From positions 1 to 64,000 of the forward strand of contig CAYLWO010000006.1 in assembly GCA_964387285.1 (NCBI GenBank): a stretch of 64,000 nucleotides of DNA. The letters are read 5' to 3'. A model generated the notes under the pieces. That model worked only from the letters and a program-made list of their open reading frames with translations, searched no databases and had not been told where the DNA came from. Source of the DNA: Anaerohabitans sp964387285 (GTDB lineage: Bacteria; Zhuqueibacterota; Zhuqueibacteria; Residuimicrobiales; Residuimicrobiaceae). This document shows, one piece after another, positions 31,744 through 40,331 of the stretch. The translations under genes and the position numbers were made by a program. Position 1 is the stretch's first letter. Each line of letters begins with the position of its first letter.

Positions 31744-32109
31744 GTATTATTCTCCCATGGAAATTTGTGCATCAATACAATTCAAATCTAGACAAAATTG
31801 GATTTTTCTCATGAACTTGGTTAATATAGACAAAAAAAACCCAACATGCAAGACTGTTCTATATTTCAAGAAATGTCTTGACAAGTTAAAGACTCCCCTT
31901 CTCGATACATATCTATTGATGATTGATTGCGGAATCTTTCCGCACTTTATAGTACTTTCCGCACTTTTTCATCCAATTATTCAGCGGTCTACAAGTGTTT
32001 AACGAATTGTAAAAAATAGATTTATTTCTGCTGATGATTTTTGGCATACATTCTGTATGCCTTTTACCGGTGAAGCATTACTCTGTCAATAAAAAGAAAG
32101 GATCGCCTC
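31744..32109. other. AT-rich intergenic region between divergent genes
   Basis: These 366 nt separate the toxin-antitoxin operon (leftward) from the TonB receptor gene (rightward), so both promoters should lie here. A TTGACA at about 31876 has no good -10 at the right spacing. A duplicated CGCACTTT occurs near 31940-31965. AAAGGA (about 32097) serves the receptor gene. A 92-codon open frame across this stretch has no ribosome binding site and looks non-coding. Confidence 0.45.
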
Positions 32110-34677
32110 ATGAAATTCAGCTTGACAATTTGTTTCATCTTTTTATGTACATTCATCACATCATGGTCTTATGCGGGAGGTGAAGCCTTAACAGCACCTG
32201 CCGCCACCATGGCAGGAATCTATAAAGGCGACATCAGTGGTCGTGTGATCAACGCCAAAACGCAGGAACCGCTTGTGGGCGTCAATATTGTCGTTATCGA
32301 AGAACCGAGGCGTGGCGCCATTACCAACACGGAAGGCCGTTTTGTCATCAAAGATGTTCAAGTAGGCAGCTATAGTCTGCGGTTTTCAAGTATGGGCTTT
32401 GCTACCTTTGTGCTCACCAACGTAGTGGTGGCCACCGGTCGGCAATCACCCGTACACGTGGTCATGGATGAAAAAATTCTCAACGGTGAAAACGTCACGG
32501 TTAAGAGCAGTTATTTCAGTAAAAGTCAAACAATGTCGCCCGTGAGTGCCAACACCATGGATCGCGCTGAAATCCGTCGGCTGCCAGGCGCCATTCAGGA
32601 TGTGCAACGCGCTGTACAGGCATTGCCCGGCGTAGCCAGTTCCACAGATAATGTCAATGAACTCATCGTGCGCGGCGGCGCCCCGTTTGAAAACCTTACC
32701 ATCATGGATCAGATGGAGATACCGTCCATCAACCATTACTCACACGAGGAGAATTCCGCCGGTCCCATCAACATGGTCAATGCGGACATGATCCAGGATA
32801 TGCAATTCTCCGCTGGTGGTTTTCCTGCAGCATACGGCGACAAGTCCTCTTCGGTCATGAATCTGACGGTGCGGGAAGGCACGCGCGACCAGGCGTTTTC
32901 TACCAATGCGGGATTCAATATGGCGGGCCTTGGCACGCTGCTGGAAGGCCGGCTGGCCGGTGGCCGGGGATCGTATATTTTTTCTGCGCGTAAAAGTTTG
33001 TTGGAGGTAGTAGACATGATTACCGGCATGTCCTCTATTTCGCTTACAGCCGTGCCCCGGTACTGGGATACCCAGGCCAAGGTGGTATATGACCTGTCAG
33101 AGCGGCAAAAACTCTCCTTCAACCTGTTGTATGGCGAAAGTCGTATCGACATAGAAGGCGATATGGATGAAAAGGATTCCAAGCGAAAAAATATGATCGA
33201 CTCCTCCAGTGTGGAACAGGTCTATCCTTTCAACAAACAATACGTGGCCGGATTGGGCTTGCGCAGCCTTTGGGGCAAGCGAGGCTTTTCCAATCTGACA
33301 CTATACTCTGTTGGCAGTCATTATCAGGTGGATGTCTTCAGCGATTTCGCACGCCGAGTTCGCGGCAGCGAGGGCGAAGTGCTGGACAGCAGGATACTCA
33401 ACCGGCAGACGATTTTTCGCGACAAGAATTTTGAGTCGTTCCTGGCGTTGAAATACGCCCTGTGCTATCAACCCCATCCGCGTCACGAATGGTCTCTGGG
33501 CGGTCAGATACAAACCACACAGGACTGGGAAAACAAACTCTACGTGCAGAGCGATACTTTGCGCTATGATTTGGATCATAACGGAACCTATGAAACAGGT
33601 CCGGTGCTGATTCCGTCCGGTTCTTTTCAACGCAAAATGAAATTCGGCGAGGCATCCAGATATTATCTCTATTTCAGCGAAAAATTTAAAATGACGCAAA
33701 AACTCACTTTGACCGTGGGCGGCCGCTACGATCACTTTACCTATGCTGGCAACGGCGCCTTTTCACCGCGTCTCAGTACAAGTTACCAGATCAGGCCGGC
33801 GCTAACCTCTTTGACGCTGGCGATCGGGCGTTATCCGCAAACCCATCCCCTGCCCTATTACGGCGATCGCAACATGACAAACCTGAACCGGCATTTGCAG
33901 CCCATGTATGCGGATCATATCGTCGCCGGTCTGGAACATATCCTCGGCGACGGTCTTAAACTGAACGTCGAGGCTTATTATAAAAAATATGACCGTATTG
34001 CGGTGGAGGAAGACTTTGTTCATTCCAGCATCGACACCTTTTGGTCGGAAAAAGTTCTCACGACCGGCAAACGCCGGGCCTTTGGCGTAGAATTATTTCT
34101 TGAACAAAAACAGATCAAGGACTACTATGGCACCTTCAGCCTTTCCCTGGGAAAAAGCCGGGACGCGGATCCACGCATTCCCAAACAGGTCAACTGGTAC
34201 CCCTCGGACTTTGACTATCCGGTCATCGTCACGGCCGTGGGCGGTCGCGTGGTGCGCGGTCTGCGGGACAAAATCAACGCCACACCTTTCTGCATAAAAT
34301 ACCCGGCTTATATTCTGCCGTTATCCAATGAAATGGAGATCGGCTTTAAATATCGTTATCAAAGCGGCCGGCCGTACACGCCCGAAGAGTTTGTCGCCTG
34401 GAAGCAGTATCGTGAAGGCGGTGTCAAATGGTCCAGGGGCGCCTGGGTGGAATCAGATCAGATCAACAGCAAACGGTATCCGGATTACCAGCGTCTCGAT
34501 TTCCAGTGGATCAGCCGTTTTTACGCCAAAAATTTTAATATGAATGTTTATATCGCCATCCAGAATATATTGGATACCAAGAACGTGTTTTATGAAGAGC
34601 TGAACAGCGACGGCTCCCGCGAAACCGTTTACCAGTTCCGGTTTTTCCCGGTGGGTGGAGTAGAAATTGAATTCTAG
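32110..34677 (+). CDS. TonB-dependent outer-membrane receptor
   Basis: The 855-aa protein has a signal peptide (MKFSLTICFIFLCTFITSWSYA). A carboxypeptidase-regulatory-like beta-sandwich follows (ISGRVINAKTQEPLVGVNI, then GRFVIKDVQVGSYSLRF). Next is the plug domain (RRLPGAIQDVQRAVQALPGV, then ELIVRGGAPFENLTIMD). The rest is a beta-barrel with alternating aromatic strands, ending in EIEF with a terminal aromatic residue for BAM recognition. Such receptors import siderophores, cobalamin or oligosaccharides with TonB energy. No SusD-like partner is present, so the ligand cannot be inferred. Confidence 0.88.
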   Translation: MKFSLTICFIFLCTFITSWSYAGGEALTAPAATMAGIYKGDISGRVINAKTQEPLVGVNIVVIEEPRRGAITNTEGRFVIKDVQVGSYSLRFSSMGFATFVLTNVVVATGRQSPVHVVMDEKILNGENVTVKSSYFSKSQTMSPVSANTMDRAEIRRLPGAIQDVQRAVQALPGVASSTDNVNELIVRGGAPFENLTIMDQMEIPSINHYSHEENSAGPINMVNADMIQDMQFSAGGFPAAYGDKSSSVMNLTVREGTRDQAFSTNAGFNMAGLGTLLEGRLAGGRGSYIFSARKSLLEVVDMITGMSSISLTAVPRYWDTQAKVVYDLSERQKLSFNLLYGESRIDIEGDMDEKDSKRKNMIDSSSVEQVYPFNKQYVAGLGLRSLWGKRGFSNLTLYSVGSHYQVDVFSDFARRVRGSEGEVLDSRILNRQTIFRDKNFESFLALKYALCYQPHPRHEWSLGGQIQTTQDWENKLYVQSDTLRYDLDHNGTYETGPVLIPSGSFQRKMKFGEASRYYLYFSEKFKMTQKLTLTVGGRYDHFTYAGNGAFSPRLSTSYQIRPALTSLTLAIGRYPQTHPLPYYGDRNMTNLNRHLQPMYADHIVAGLEHILGDGLKLNVEAYYKKYDRIAVEEDFVHSSIDTFWSEKVLTTGKRRAFGVELFLEQKQIKDYYGTFSLSLGKSRDADPRIPKQVNWYPSDFDYPVIVTAVGGRVVRGLRDKINATPFCIKYPAYILPLSNEMEIGFKYRYQSGRPYTPEEFVAWKQYREGGVKWSRGAWVESDQINSKRYPDYQRLDFQWISRFYAKNFNMNVYIAIQNILDTKNVFYEELNSDGSRETVYQFRFFPVGGVEIEF

Positions 34678-34735
34678 CACTAGAGCGAAATTTAGTGATC
34701 TAGGACTCACAGGTTTATAAAAATTCAGGTATTAC

Positions 34736-34764
34736 TTGACAATAACCGTGAAAATGATTAAATA
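34736..34764 (+). promoter_or_regulatory. Candidate promoter of the four-helix protein
   Basis: TTGACA at 34736-34741 is a perfect -35. A -10 candidate TAAATA lies at 34759-34764 after a 17-nt spacer (with TTAAAT overlapping one base earlier). The region is AT-rich and lies 35 nt before the start codon, with AGGAG near 34787. Confidence 0.5.
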
Positions 34765-34798
34765 ATTTTACCTTTTGGCAGTTAACAGGAGATAGTGC

Positions 34799-35170
34799 AT
34801 GAAGATAAAAAATCTGCTCTTAATGGGCGGCATCATCAATATACTGTTCTTACTGTTTCACCTTTATCTCGGTTACCTGATGACCAGCTGGCCAGGTTTG
34901 AATCCACAATTGCTCGCGCTGTTGGAAACATTCAATATGATTGGTGCATTCATGATTTTTATGATTGCGTGGAATTCACTGATTAACCGCGATGAAATGC
35001 TATCCACCAAGACAGGCAAAACCTGGGCGGTTCTGGCCGCGTTGGTCTATCTGTCGCGCGCCGCCGCTGAAGCGCTGGTTTTTCCGAAATTCAACGTTGT
35101 CATTTTCAGCGTGTGCGTACTGGTCGGCGCGCTGTACGCTTACCTGTTATTCGCCAAACCGGCCGAATGA
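34799..35170 (+). CDS. Four-helix integral membrane protein
   Basis: A 123-aa protein with four predicted membrane helices (LLMGGIINILFLLFHLYLG, FNMIGAFMIFMIAWNSL, WAVLAALVYLSRAAAEAL, VVIFSVCVLVGALYAYLLF). AGGAG precedes the ATG. I do not recognise a specific family. Its stop (TGA 35168-35170) overlaps the ATG of the broken cysteine-cluster gene that follows, so the two were once an operon. Confidence 0.72.
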   Translation: MKIKNLLLMGGIINILFLLFHLYLGYLMTSWPGLNPQLLALLETFNMIGAFMIFMIAWNSLINRDEMLSTKTGKTWAVLAALVYLSRAAAEALVFPKFNVVIFSVCVLVGALYAYLLFAKPAE

Positions 35171-35627
35171 AAAATCCGCACAGCAAACTGTTCAAATAAT
35201 TTCCGCCCTCGCCGGCCTGCTCCTGCGATGTCTGTGTGTTCTTTTGTCATCGTCCGGGCTGGTGGACCGTGGGACAGGCAGAAAAAGCCATACAGGCCGG
35301 ATTGGCCCGTCGCATGATGTTGGAAATGTCTCCGGACAGAAATTTTGGCGTATTGGCGCCGGCGTTCAAGGGCAATGAGAGATATTATGTTTTACAGGTA
35401 TTCAGACGCAAGGGCTGTACATTTTTCACGAACGCCATTGTGAGATCTATCATACTGGTTTATTGCCATTGGAGTGCGGTTATTGCCATCATGAGCGTCA
35501 GGGCGCAGGTGCTGCCTGCCATGCCGCGCTGGAAAAAGATTGGTGCACACGGTTCGGTCAGATGCTGGTGCTGCGCTGGTCTGAAATCGTGGATTTAAGG
35601 CGCATGGTGGAAATCATTACTGCTTGA
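35167..35627 (+). pseudogene. Broken cysteine-cluster (putative metal-chelating) protein gene
   Basis: An ATG at 35167 overlaps the upstream stop (ATGA), but codon 11 is TAA (35197-35199). The same frame then encodes CSCDVCVFFCHRPGWWT, EKAIQAGLARRMMLEMSPDR and FGVLAPAFKG. At the T-run 35422-35426 the frame must change, as if one T were lost, to continue HERHCEIYHTG, PLECGYCHHERQG, CHAALEKDWCTRFG and WSEIVDLRRM, stopping at 35627. The Cys spacing (CxCxxCxxxC, then CxxC with HH) resembles YkgJ-like zinc/iron-chelating proteins; this assignment is by pattern only. Two independent lesions favour a true pseudogene, but assembly error in the homopolymer is possible. Confidence 0.7.
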
Positions 35628-35694
35628 TTATTGACTTGAATTCCCTTATATTCAATTCATATCGATGACTTGAGATTAAGCAAAAGTTGTTAGT

Positions 35695-38214
35695 ATGTTC
35701 CTGAAAAAGTACTTGCGGATTTACCTGGTCCTCTCTTCATTTACTTCCCTTGCCTTCGCCGACCGTTCCCTCTATGTCAATGGCTTCCAAGAGATACTTG
35801 GCAACACGACCAAACAGGATTCTCTATTGGACTATAGCGTTGAGCACAACATCAACACGTTGTTGCTTTATGAACTGCACCTGGTATTGGTCGGCGATCT
35901 CAGCAATCCGGCAACCACCCAATCCTTGGCAAATTTCATCGCCAAGGCCAAAACTCTGTATGGCATTCAGAAAATTACGGCCGTGGGCGAGAATGTAGCC
36001 TTTTTTAACAGCGTCGGTCTTTATAATCAGGCGCATTCCGCAGTATCTGAACGCATCGATGTGTATAATCTTGAGTTTGAATTCTGGAACGATTCCCTGA
36101 TTGTGCCCGGCGGCTACTATTGCACCACCTATTTGCAACCCAATGGTTACACTTGCGACCGCACAGGCGCTTTTCAATTCTATCTCGGGCAACTGACGCA
36201 AATCAACGCACTGGCTGACGCAACGTCATTTGGAATTGTGGTGGAAACCTATGTCGGCTGGCCGAGTCAGGCGGAAGCGAGTGCTATCGTCCCTATAGTA
36301 GACCGGGTATTACTGCATGCCTATCGCCCCTCGCCGGAAACCGCCTTTGCTTATACGGAAGAAAGGCTGCAATTCTTTGCCGCTCTTCAGCAATCCGTAA
36401 ACGTTTATGTCATTTTTTCGGCAGAATCAGAGTTCATGCAGACCTGGCTGGAATCAAACAGCATGTTGGCGGCTGAGCAAATCTATGACGACGATTACAA
36501 CAGTGCGGTGGGAACATGGAAAAACTATATCAACCTGTGCGGTTTTACCTATTTTGCTTATTCCCACGGCCGCAACACCCCGCTCATAACTCAAACCCTG
36601 TCCTGCTCAGCCACAACGCTGGAAACTTTGGTCGACTGCATCGAATCATTCATGCCGGCTGCAAACAGTAACGGTTACATAAAACCCTCTGCAGCGGAGC
36701 TCTCTGATTGGCAAATCCTGGTCAACGACATGTTGAACAAAAGCTGCAAAAGCATTCGCCTGCCCGCCAACCTGGAAGGCATCTACCGATTGTTTGATTT
36801 TACAGACAGCGGCACAGGTGCAACCTATTCCGTTGCCATGGAAGTGGCGGATGTGGATAATAATTCAGTAGTGGACCGCGGTCTGGCTACGCTGATCGTC
36901 AATCCCAACAGCGATATAAGGCTGGTAATCGCTGCCCCGCATTCGTTATATGATTTAAACACCGGCAAGCAGGCGGTGAGTGTCTTCAAACAGACGAACG
37001 CTCATCTGTTTTTGCTCAACGGCAGCCATCGCAATGCCAACACCACTGTCAGCACTTGTCAGGCGGAATACAAGGAATCGGATATGGCGCATAATGCGGA
37101 TAACTTTTTTCAGGCAAGTACACAAACCCTGCAACAATATTATCAGGCAAAAAGTCAATCCTTCACCATGCTGCAGTTTCACGGTATGGGCAGTTCCAGC
37201 TGCGTCGGCACGGATGTTTATATGACTTTTGGCAAAAGCTCCGCGCCTTTAGCCAATGAATCTCTGGCCAGATTGAAATTTCATCTGCGCTGCGAACAAC
37301 CCACATGGTCGGTCGTATTGCCGGGAGAGCTGCAAACCTGTGATCTCTCCGGCGGCACCAATGTACAGGGTCGATTCCTGAACGGCGTCGCAGCGGAAAA
37401 TGTCTGTAATACCGCCGCAGCGAACTACTCTACCCGCTTCATTCATATGGAACAGAAACTGGCCAAGCGACAGGATGAATTTTTCGACGACTGGTCCAGA
37501 GCGGTGAGAAATACTTTCACACAGGTCATCGTAAAAGCAAAAGTATGGCTGCAAGGACCTTTTCAGTTAAATGCCGGAGCCGGGAGCATGTCGGACTATT
37601 TGTCAAGTTCAAACCTGCTGCCCAAACAAACTCCGTATTATGAGATGGGCTGGGATGCGGCGCCGGTAACCGTGCAAGAATACCCGACTGGTCAGGACGG
37701 CGCCGGCGTAGTGGATTGGGTGTTTCTGGAATTGCGCAGTCCAGCTAATGGTGCAACAATGGCGCGAAAAAGCGCTTTTATCGATCAGAACGGTCGACTG
37801 CTCGATTTAACCGCAAATGGATTTAACGGCATAGCTATGAACGCAACTCCAGGCAGTTATTACCTGGTCATCAAACATCGAAATCATGCGGCTGTCATGA
37901 GTGCGGCTGCCATTGATTTTTCTGCAGCAGATTTGGCCGAGTACGATTTTACCATTGGCGCGGCTACTTTTTATAACAGCGGTGCGGCTATCCAACTCGA
38001 GCCGGGAATTTGGGGCGTAGCGGCCGGTGACATCAACACAGACGGGAATTTTACCACTGAAGATTTCACTGTTTTCTTTAATCAACAACGCAGTGCTTTA
38101 CACGCCTTTCAATCTGCTGACCTCAATTTTGACGGCGATGTGACCTCTGCAGATTATACTATATGGTTCGGCAATGCCTATGCAGGCGCAAGATCGCAAG
38201 TGCCAAATTACTAA
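35695..38214 (+). CDS. Secreted glycosidase-like protein with dockerin-like C-terminus
   Basis: The 839-aa protein has a signal peptide (LRIYLVLSSFTSLAFA). Residues about 20-290 look like a TIM-barrel (INTLLLYELHLVL, IDVYNLEFEFWND, FGIVVETYVGWPS, RVLLHAYRPSPE). Residues about 385-560 form a second domain with APHSLYDLNTGKQA, LLNGSHRNAN, ESDMAHNADNFFQ and TMLQFHGMG, possibly hydrolytic because of its conserved His residues. The C-terminus is the same module as in the subtilase: KVWLQGPF, VDWVFLELRSP, YYLVIKHRNH, two loops (DINTDG, DLNFDG), end QVPNY. Neither catalytic activity nor substrate is known. The ribosome binding site is weak. Confidence 0.72.
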   Translation: MFLKKYLRIYLVLSSFTSLAFADRSLYVNGFQEILGNTTKQDSLLDYSVEHNINTLLLYELHLVLVGDLSNPATTQSLANFIAKAKTLYGIQKITAVGENVAFFNSVGLYNQAHSAVSERIDVYNLEFEFWNDSLIVPGGYYCTTYLQPNGYTCDRTGAFQFYLGQLTQINALADATSFGIVVETYVGWPSQAEASAIVPIVDRVLLHAYRPSPETAFAYTEERLQFFAALQQSVNVYVIFSAESEFMQTWLESNSMLAAEQIYDDDYNSAVGTWKNYINLCGFTYFAYSHGRNTPLITQTLSCSATTLETLVDCIESFMPAANSNGYIKPSAAELSDWQILVNDMLNKSCKSIRLPANLEGIYRLFDFTDSGTGATYSVAMEVADVDNNSVVDRGLATLIVNPNSDIRLVIAAPHSLYDLNTGKQAVSVFKQTNAHLFLLNGSHRNANTTVSTCQAEYKESDMAHNADNFFQASTQTLQQYYQAKSQSFTMLQFHGMGSSSCVGTDVYMTFGKSSAPLANESLARLKFHLRCEQPTWSVVLPGELQTCDLSGGTNVQGRFLNGVAAENVCNTAAANYSTRFIHMEQKLAKRQDEFFDDWSRAVRNTFTQVIVKAKVWLQGPFQLNAGAGSMSDYLSSSNLLPKQTPYYEMGWDAAPVTVQEYPTGQDGAGVVDWVFLELRSPANGATMARKSAFIDQNGRLLDLTANGFNGIAMNATPGSYYLVIKHRNHAAVMSAAAIDFSAADLAEYDFTIGAATFYNSGAAIQLEPGIWGVAAGDINTDGNFTTEDFTVFFNQQRSALHAFQSADLNFDGDVTSADYTIWFGNAYAGARSQVPNY

Positions 38215-38304
38215 ATTTACACAATTCGGCAGAATTATGATTTTGCCCGATTGACCATGCGTTCTTTTTCCCTGACGCCTAAAATCGCGAATGGCCCGAT
38301 AATT

Positions 38305-39648
38305 TCATTTCACCAACTGCATCATCCGCACCAGCCGGCCATCCTCATGCTGCAATCGCAACAGGTAACTGCCGGCAGGTAAATCCGTCGCTTTCAGATC
38401 GAAGCGATGCAATCCGGCGGGTAATCTGCCGGTAAAAAGGGTCCGGCATTTTTGTCCCAAGGTATTGAAAACCGCCAACTCGATTTTTGTGGTTCGCGGC
38501 GCCATCACCTCAACCGTAGTTGATGAATTAAATGGATTCGGATAATTTCCGAGACTGTAAGCCAGAGGAAGTGAACGGCGGTCTTTTCGCGCTCGGGTAA
38601 CACTTTCATAGCGGTTGGTAATTCTCATATCATTTCCCCACACCCCGGGATAAGGTTTCCACACCATAACTTCCATCAAAACCGGATTGCCGTACGCGTC
38701 GTATTGATATAACCATCTTTCTTTACAGATCCAGTCATTTTCATAAAAAGTTTGCGATTGATCCTCGACAAGAAGGCCGCGCTCATCATAATAGAAAAAA
38801 TTACGGCTAGCGGGTTGCCAGCTGTTTTCTGTCCAATTCTGCTTTTCATAAAAGTCCAGGTTCCGGTTGCTGTATCGGTAAAGTACTCTGTACAAATCGG
38901 TATACTCGCCGTTTTGCCAGGTTTGTACGACCAACTCATCGGTACTGTCCGATGTCGTCGTAGAAACTCGCCGTTCATATCCAATCCATGCTTTTACCGT
39001 GTCATTCCAGATTCTTGCTTCAAAAATAGACACGGGAGCAATGACCGTGGTATCAATCATCGGACTGAGGAACAGATAATCGTTACGCCATTCGGCGCCA
39101 TCCCAAATTTCCTGTAGATTTGAAACCTGCCTGCTCGCCGAATCCACGCTCGAGGTTGTACGGTTCGAAGGTCTCCAGGCGCTGTTAGCCCAAGTTTCCC
39201 CAATCTCCTGATAATTCAGTTCATCCCTGTAGTCTATCACAGTTTTATGGTACTGGTTTACCCAATCCCCGTTAATGCACGTCTGCTGCAAACTCTCGAT
39301 CAACACTCCGTTTTGGTTATACGTATAAAGGTTATAAAAATCACCTTCACCGTTGGAAAAATTGTTGCCGTCCCAGGTTTGCGAAAATTCGCCCCAGAGC
39401 AATCCATTCTCGGAATAATAATAATAATAAACAACGGAAGCATTGACGAACGCGGACAAATCCACATTCCATCTTTCCGTCAGCTGTTCTTTAATCCTGA
39501 AATCATTGTCAGCGACCGCATGCGGCCTCGAAGCGTGCCGAATTTGATTTGGATAACCCGTGCACTGCTGATCATAGGGATGGTCGGGAAAAGCATCGGC
39601 AAAAGCTAAACAACAACCAAAGCCTAACAGCACATAGAGCGATCTCAT
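38305..39648 (-). CDS. T9SS-secreted protein of unknown function
   Basis: The start at 39648 follows AAGGAGGGAG and begins a signal peptide (MRSLYVLLGFGCCLAFADA); the open frame extends upstream without such support. The 447-aa mature protein is a series of about 30-residue Trp/Tyr-rich repeats (QTWDGNNFSNGEGDFYN, EIWDGAEWRNDYLF, QNWTENSWQPASRNFFYYDE, YENDWICKERWLYQYD), which suggests a repeated beta-hairpin array. The end is a T9SS domain (LGNYPNPFNSSTTVEV... to RMMQLVK). The likely location is the cell surface; no catalytic motif was seen. Confidence 0.75.
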   Translation of the reverse strand: MRSLYVLLGFGCCLAFADAFPDHPYDQQCTGYPNQIRHASRPHAVADNDFRIKEQLTERWNVDLSAFVNASVVYYYYYSENGLLWGEFSQTWDGNNFSNGEGDFYNLYTYNQNGVLIESLQQTCINGDWVNQYHKTVIDYRDELNYQEIGETWANSAWRPSNRTTSSVDSASRQVSNLQEIWDGAEWRNDYLFLSPMIDTTVIAPVSIFEARIWNDTVKAWIGYERRVSTTTSDSTDELVVQTWQNGEYTDLYRVLYRYSNRNLDFYEKQNWTENSWQPASRNFFYYDERGLLVEDQSQTFYENDWICKERWLYQYDAYGNPVLMEVMVWKPYPGVWGNDMRITNRYESVTRARKDRRSLPLAYSLGNYPNPFNSSTTVEVMAPRTTKIELAVFNTLGQKCRTLFTGRLPAGLHRFDLKATDLPAGSYLLRLQHEDGRLVRMMQLVK

Positions 39649-40331
39649 GACTCCCTCCTTTAGATGAATTGTTAATGCCGTGAAGCGGGATTTATGGGGC
39701 TTGACAAGTAGTCTTAGACCGAGCAAACAGAGTCTGTCGGTTTACTGAACTGAGAATTCTAGTGCGTTACGACAGAAAAGTGATCGCAGTCGATTTCAAA
39801 GGAGAAACAAGGAGAGATAATAGGCGGACCGTTTTCATTGGCGATCTGAGTAAAAATACAACTTTGTGCCTAAAGATGCAAATGCTTTTTGACTATTTCA
39901 TATCATATTATCGATGCCTATGACAGGCATGGATATTTAGGTCACGCGAGCATCGGGGCCAATTCGGTCCGTTGAATCTCAATATAAAAGGTTCACCTCA
40001 AAGGCCGAGAAGACAACTCGGTCGATCATGGTGCTATCGCGTAGCCCAATTTGGTGAAATGACAAATTGTCCTATTTCTTTTACAGTATTAGCACCCTTT
40101 AACAGCTATTAATCCCTGATGATTTGGTGAATATCTGCTGATGTTCGAGTGATAAAATTAATATCTAAAATTATTTATCAATAGGACGGTTTTTAAATAT
40201 GTAATTGCATTTTATGGTATAATGTTTGCTAATTTTTCAAGGCAAGCGCGAGTTCGCGCACAAAGGTGGCAGGTTTTGGGGGATGATAGACAGGGGTAGG
40301 TCGGTTTATATTCTTTACAATGGAGGTTGGT
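39649..40331. other. Long non-coding region with small hairpins
   Basis: About 680 nt between divergent genes hold no credible reading frame. Visible are hairpins ATGCCT/AGGCAT (39914-39930), CCGAG/CTCGG (40005-40021) and GCGCGA/TCGCGC (40246-40259), and an extended -10 promoter for the rightward gene. The third hairpin would lie in that gene's 5' leader. Confidence 0.5.
40215..40223 (+). promoter_or_regulatory. Extended -10 promoter for the tail-fibre-like gene
   Basis: TGGTATAAT contains a perfect TATAAT preceded by TGn, the extended -10 form that does not need a good -35. It lies about 110 nt before the ATG at 40332. The 5' leader would include the GCGCGA/TCGCGC hairpin and end with GGAGG (40322-40326). 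Confidence 0.55.

Noticed and set aside
31724..32002. A 92-codon frame upstream of the TonB receptor
   Set aside because: It has no ribosome binding site, starts inside the antitoxin gene and lacks a recognisable protein pattern.
35197..35199. TAA at codon 11 as a recoded or suppressed stop
   Set aside because: UAA recoding is unlikely, and a second lesion in the same gene favours decay or error.
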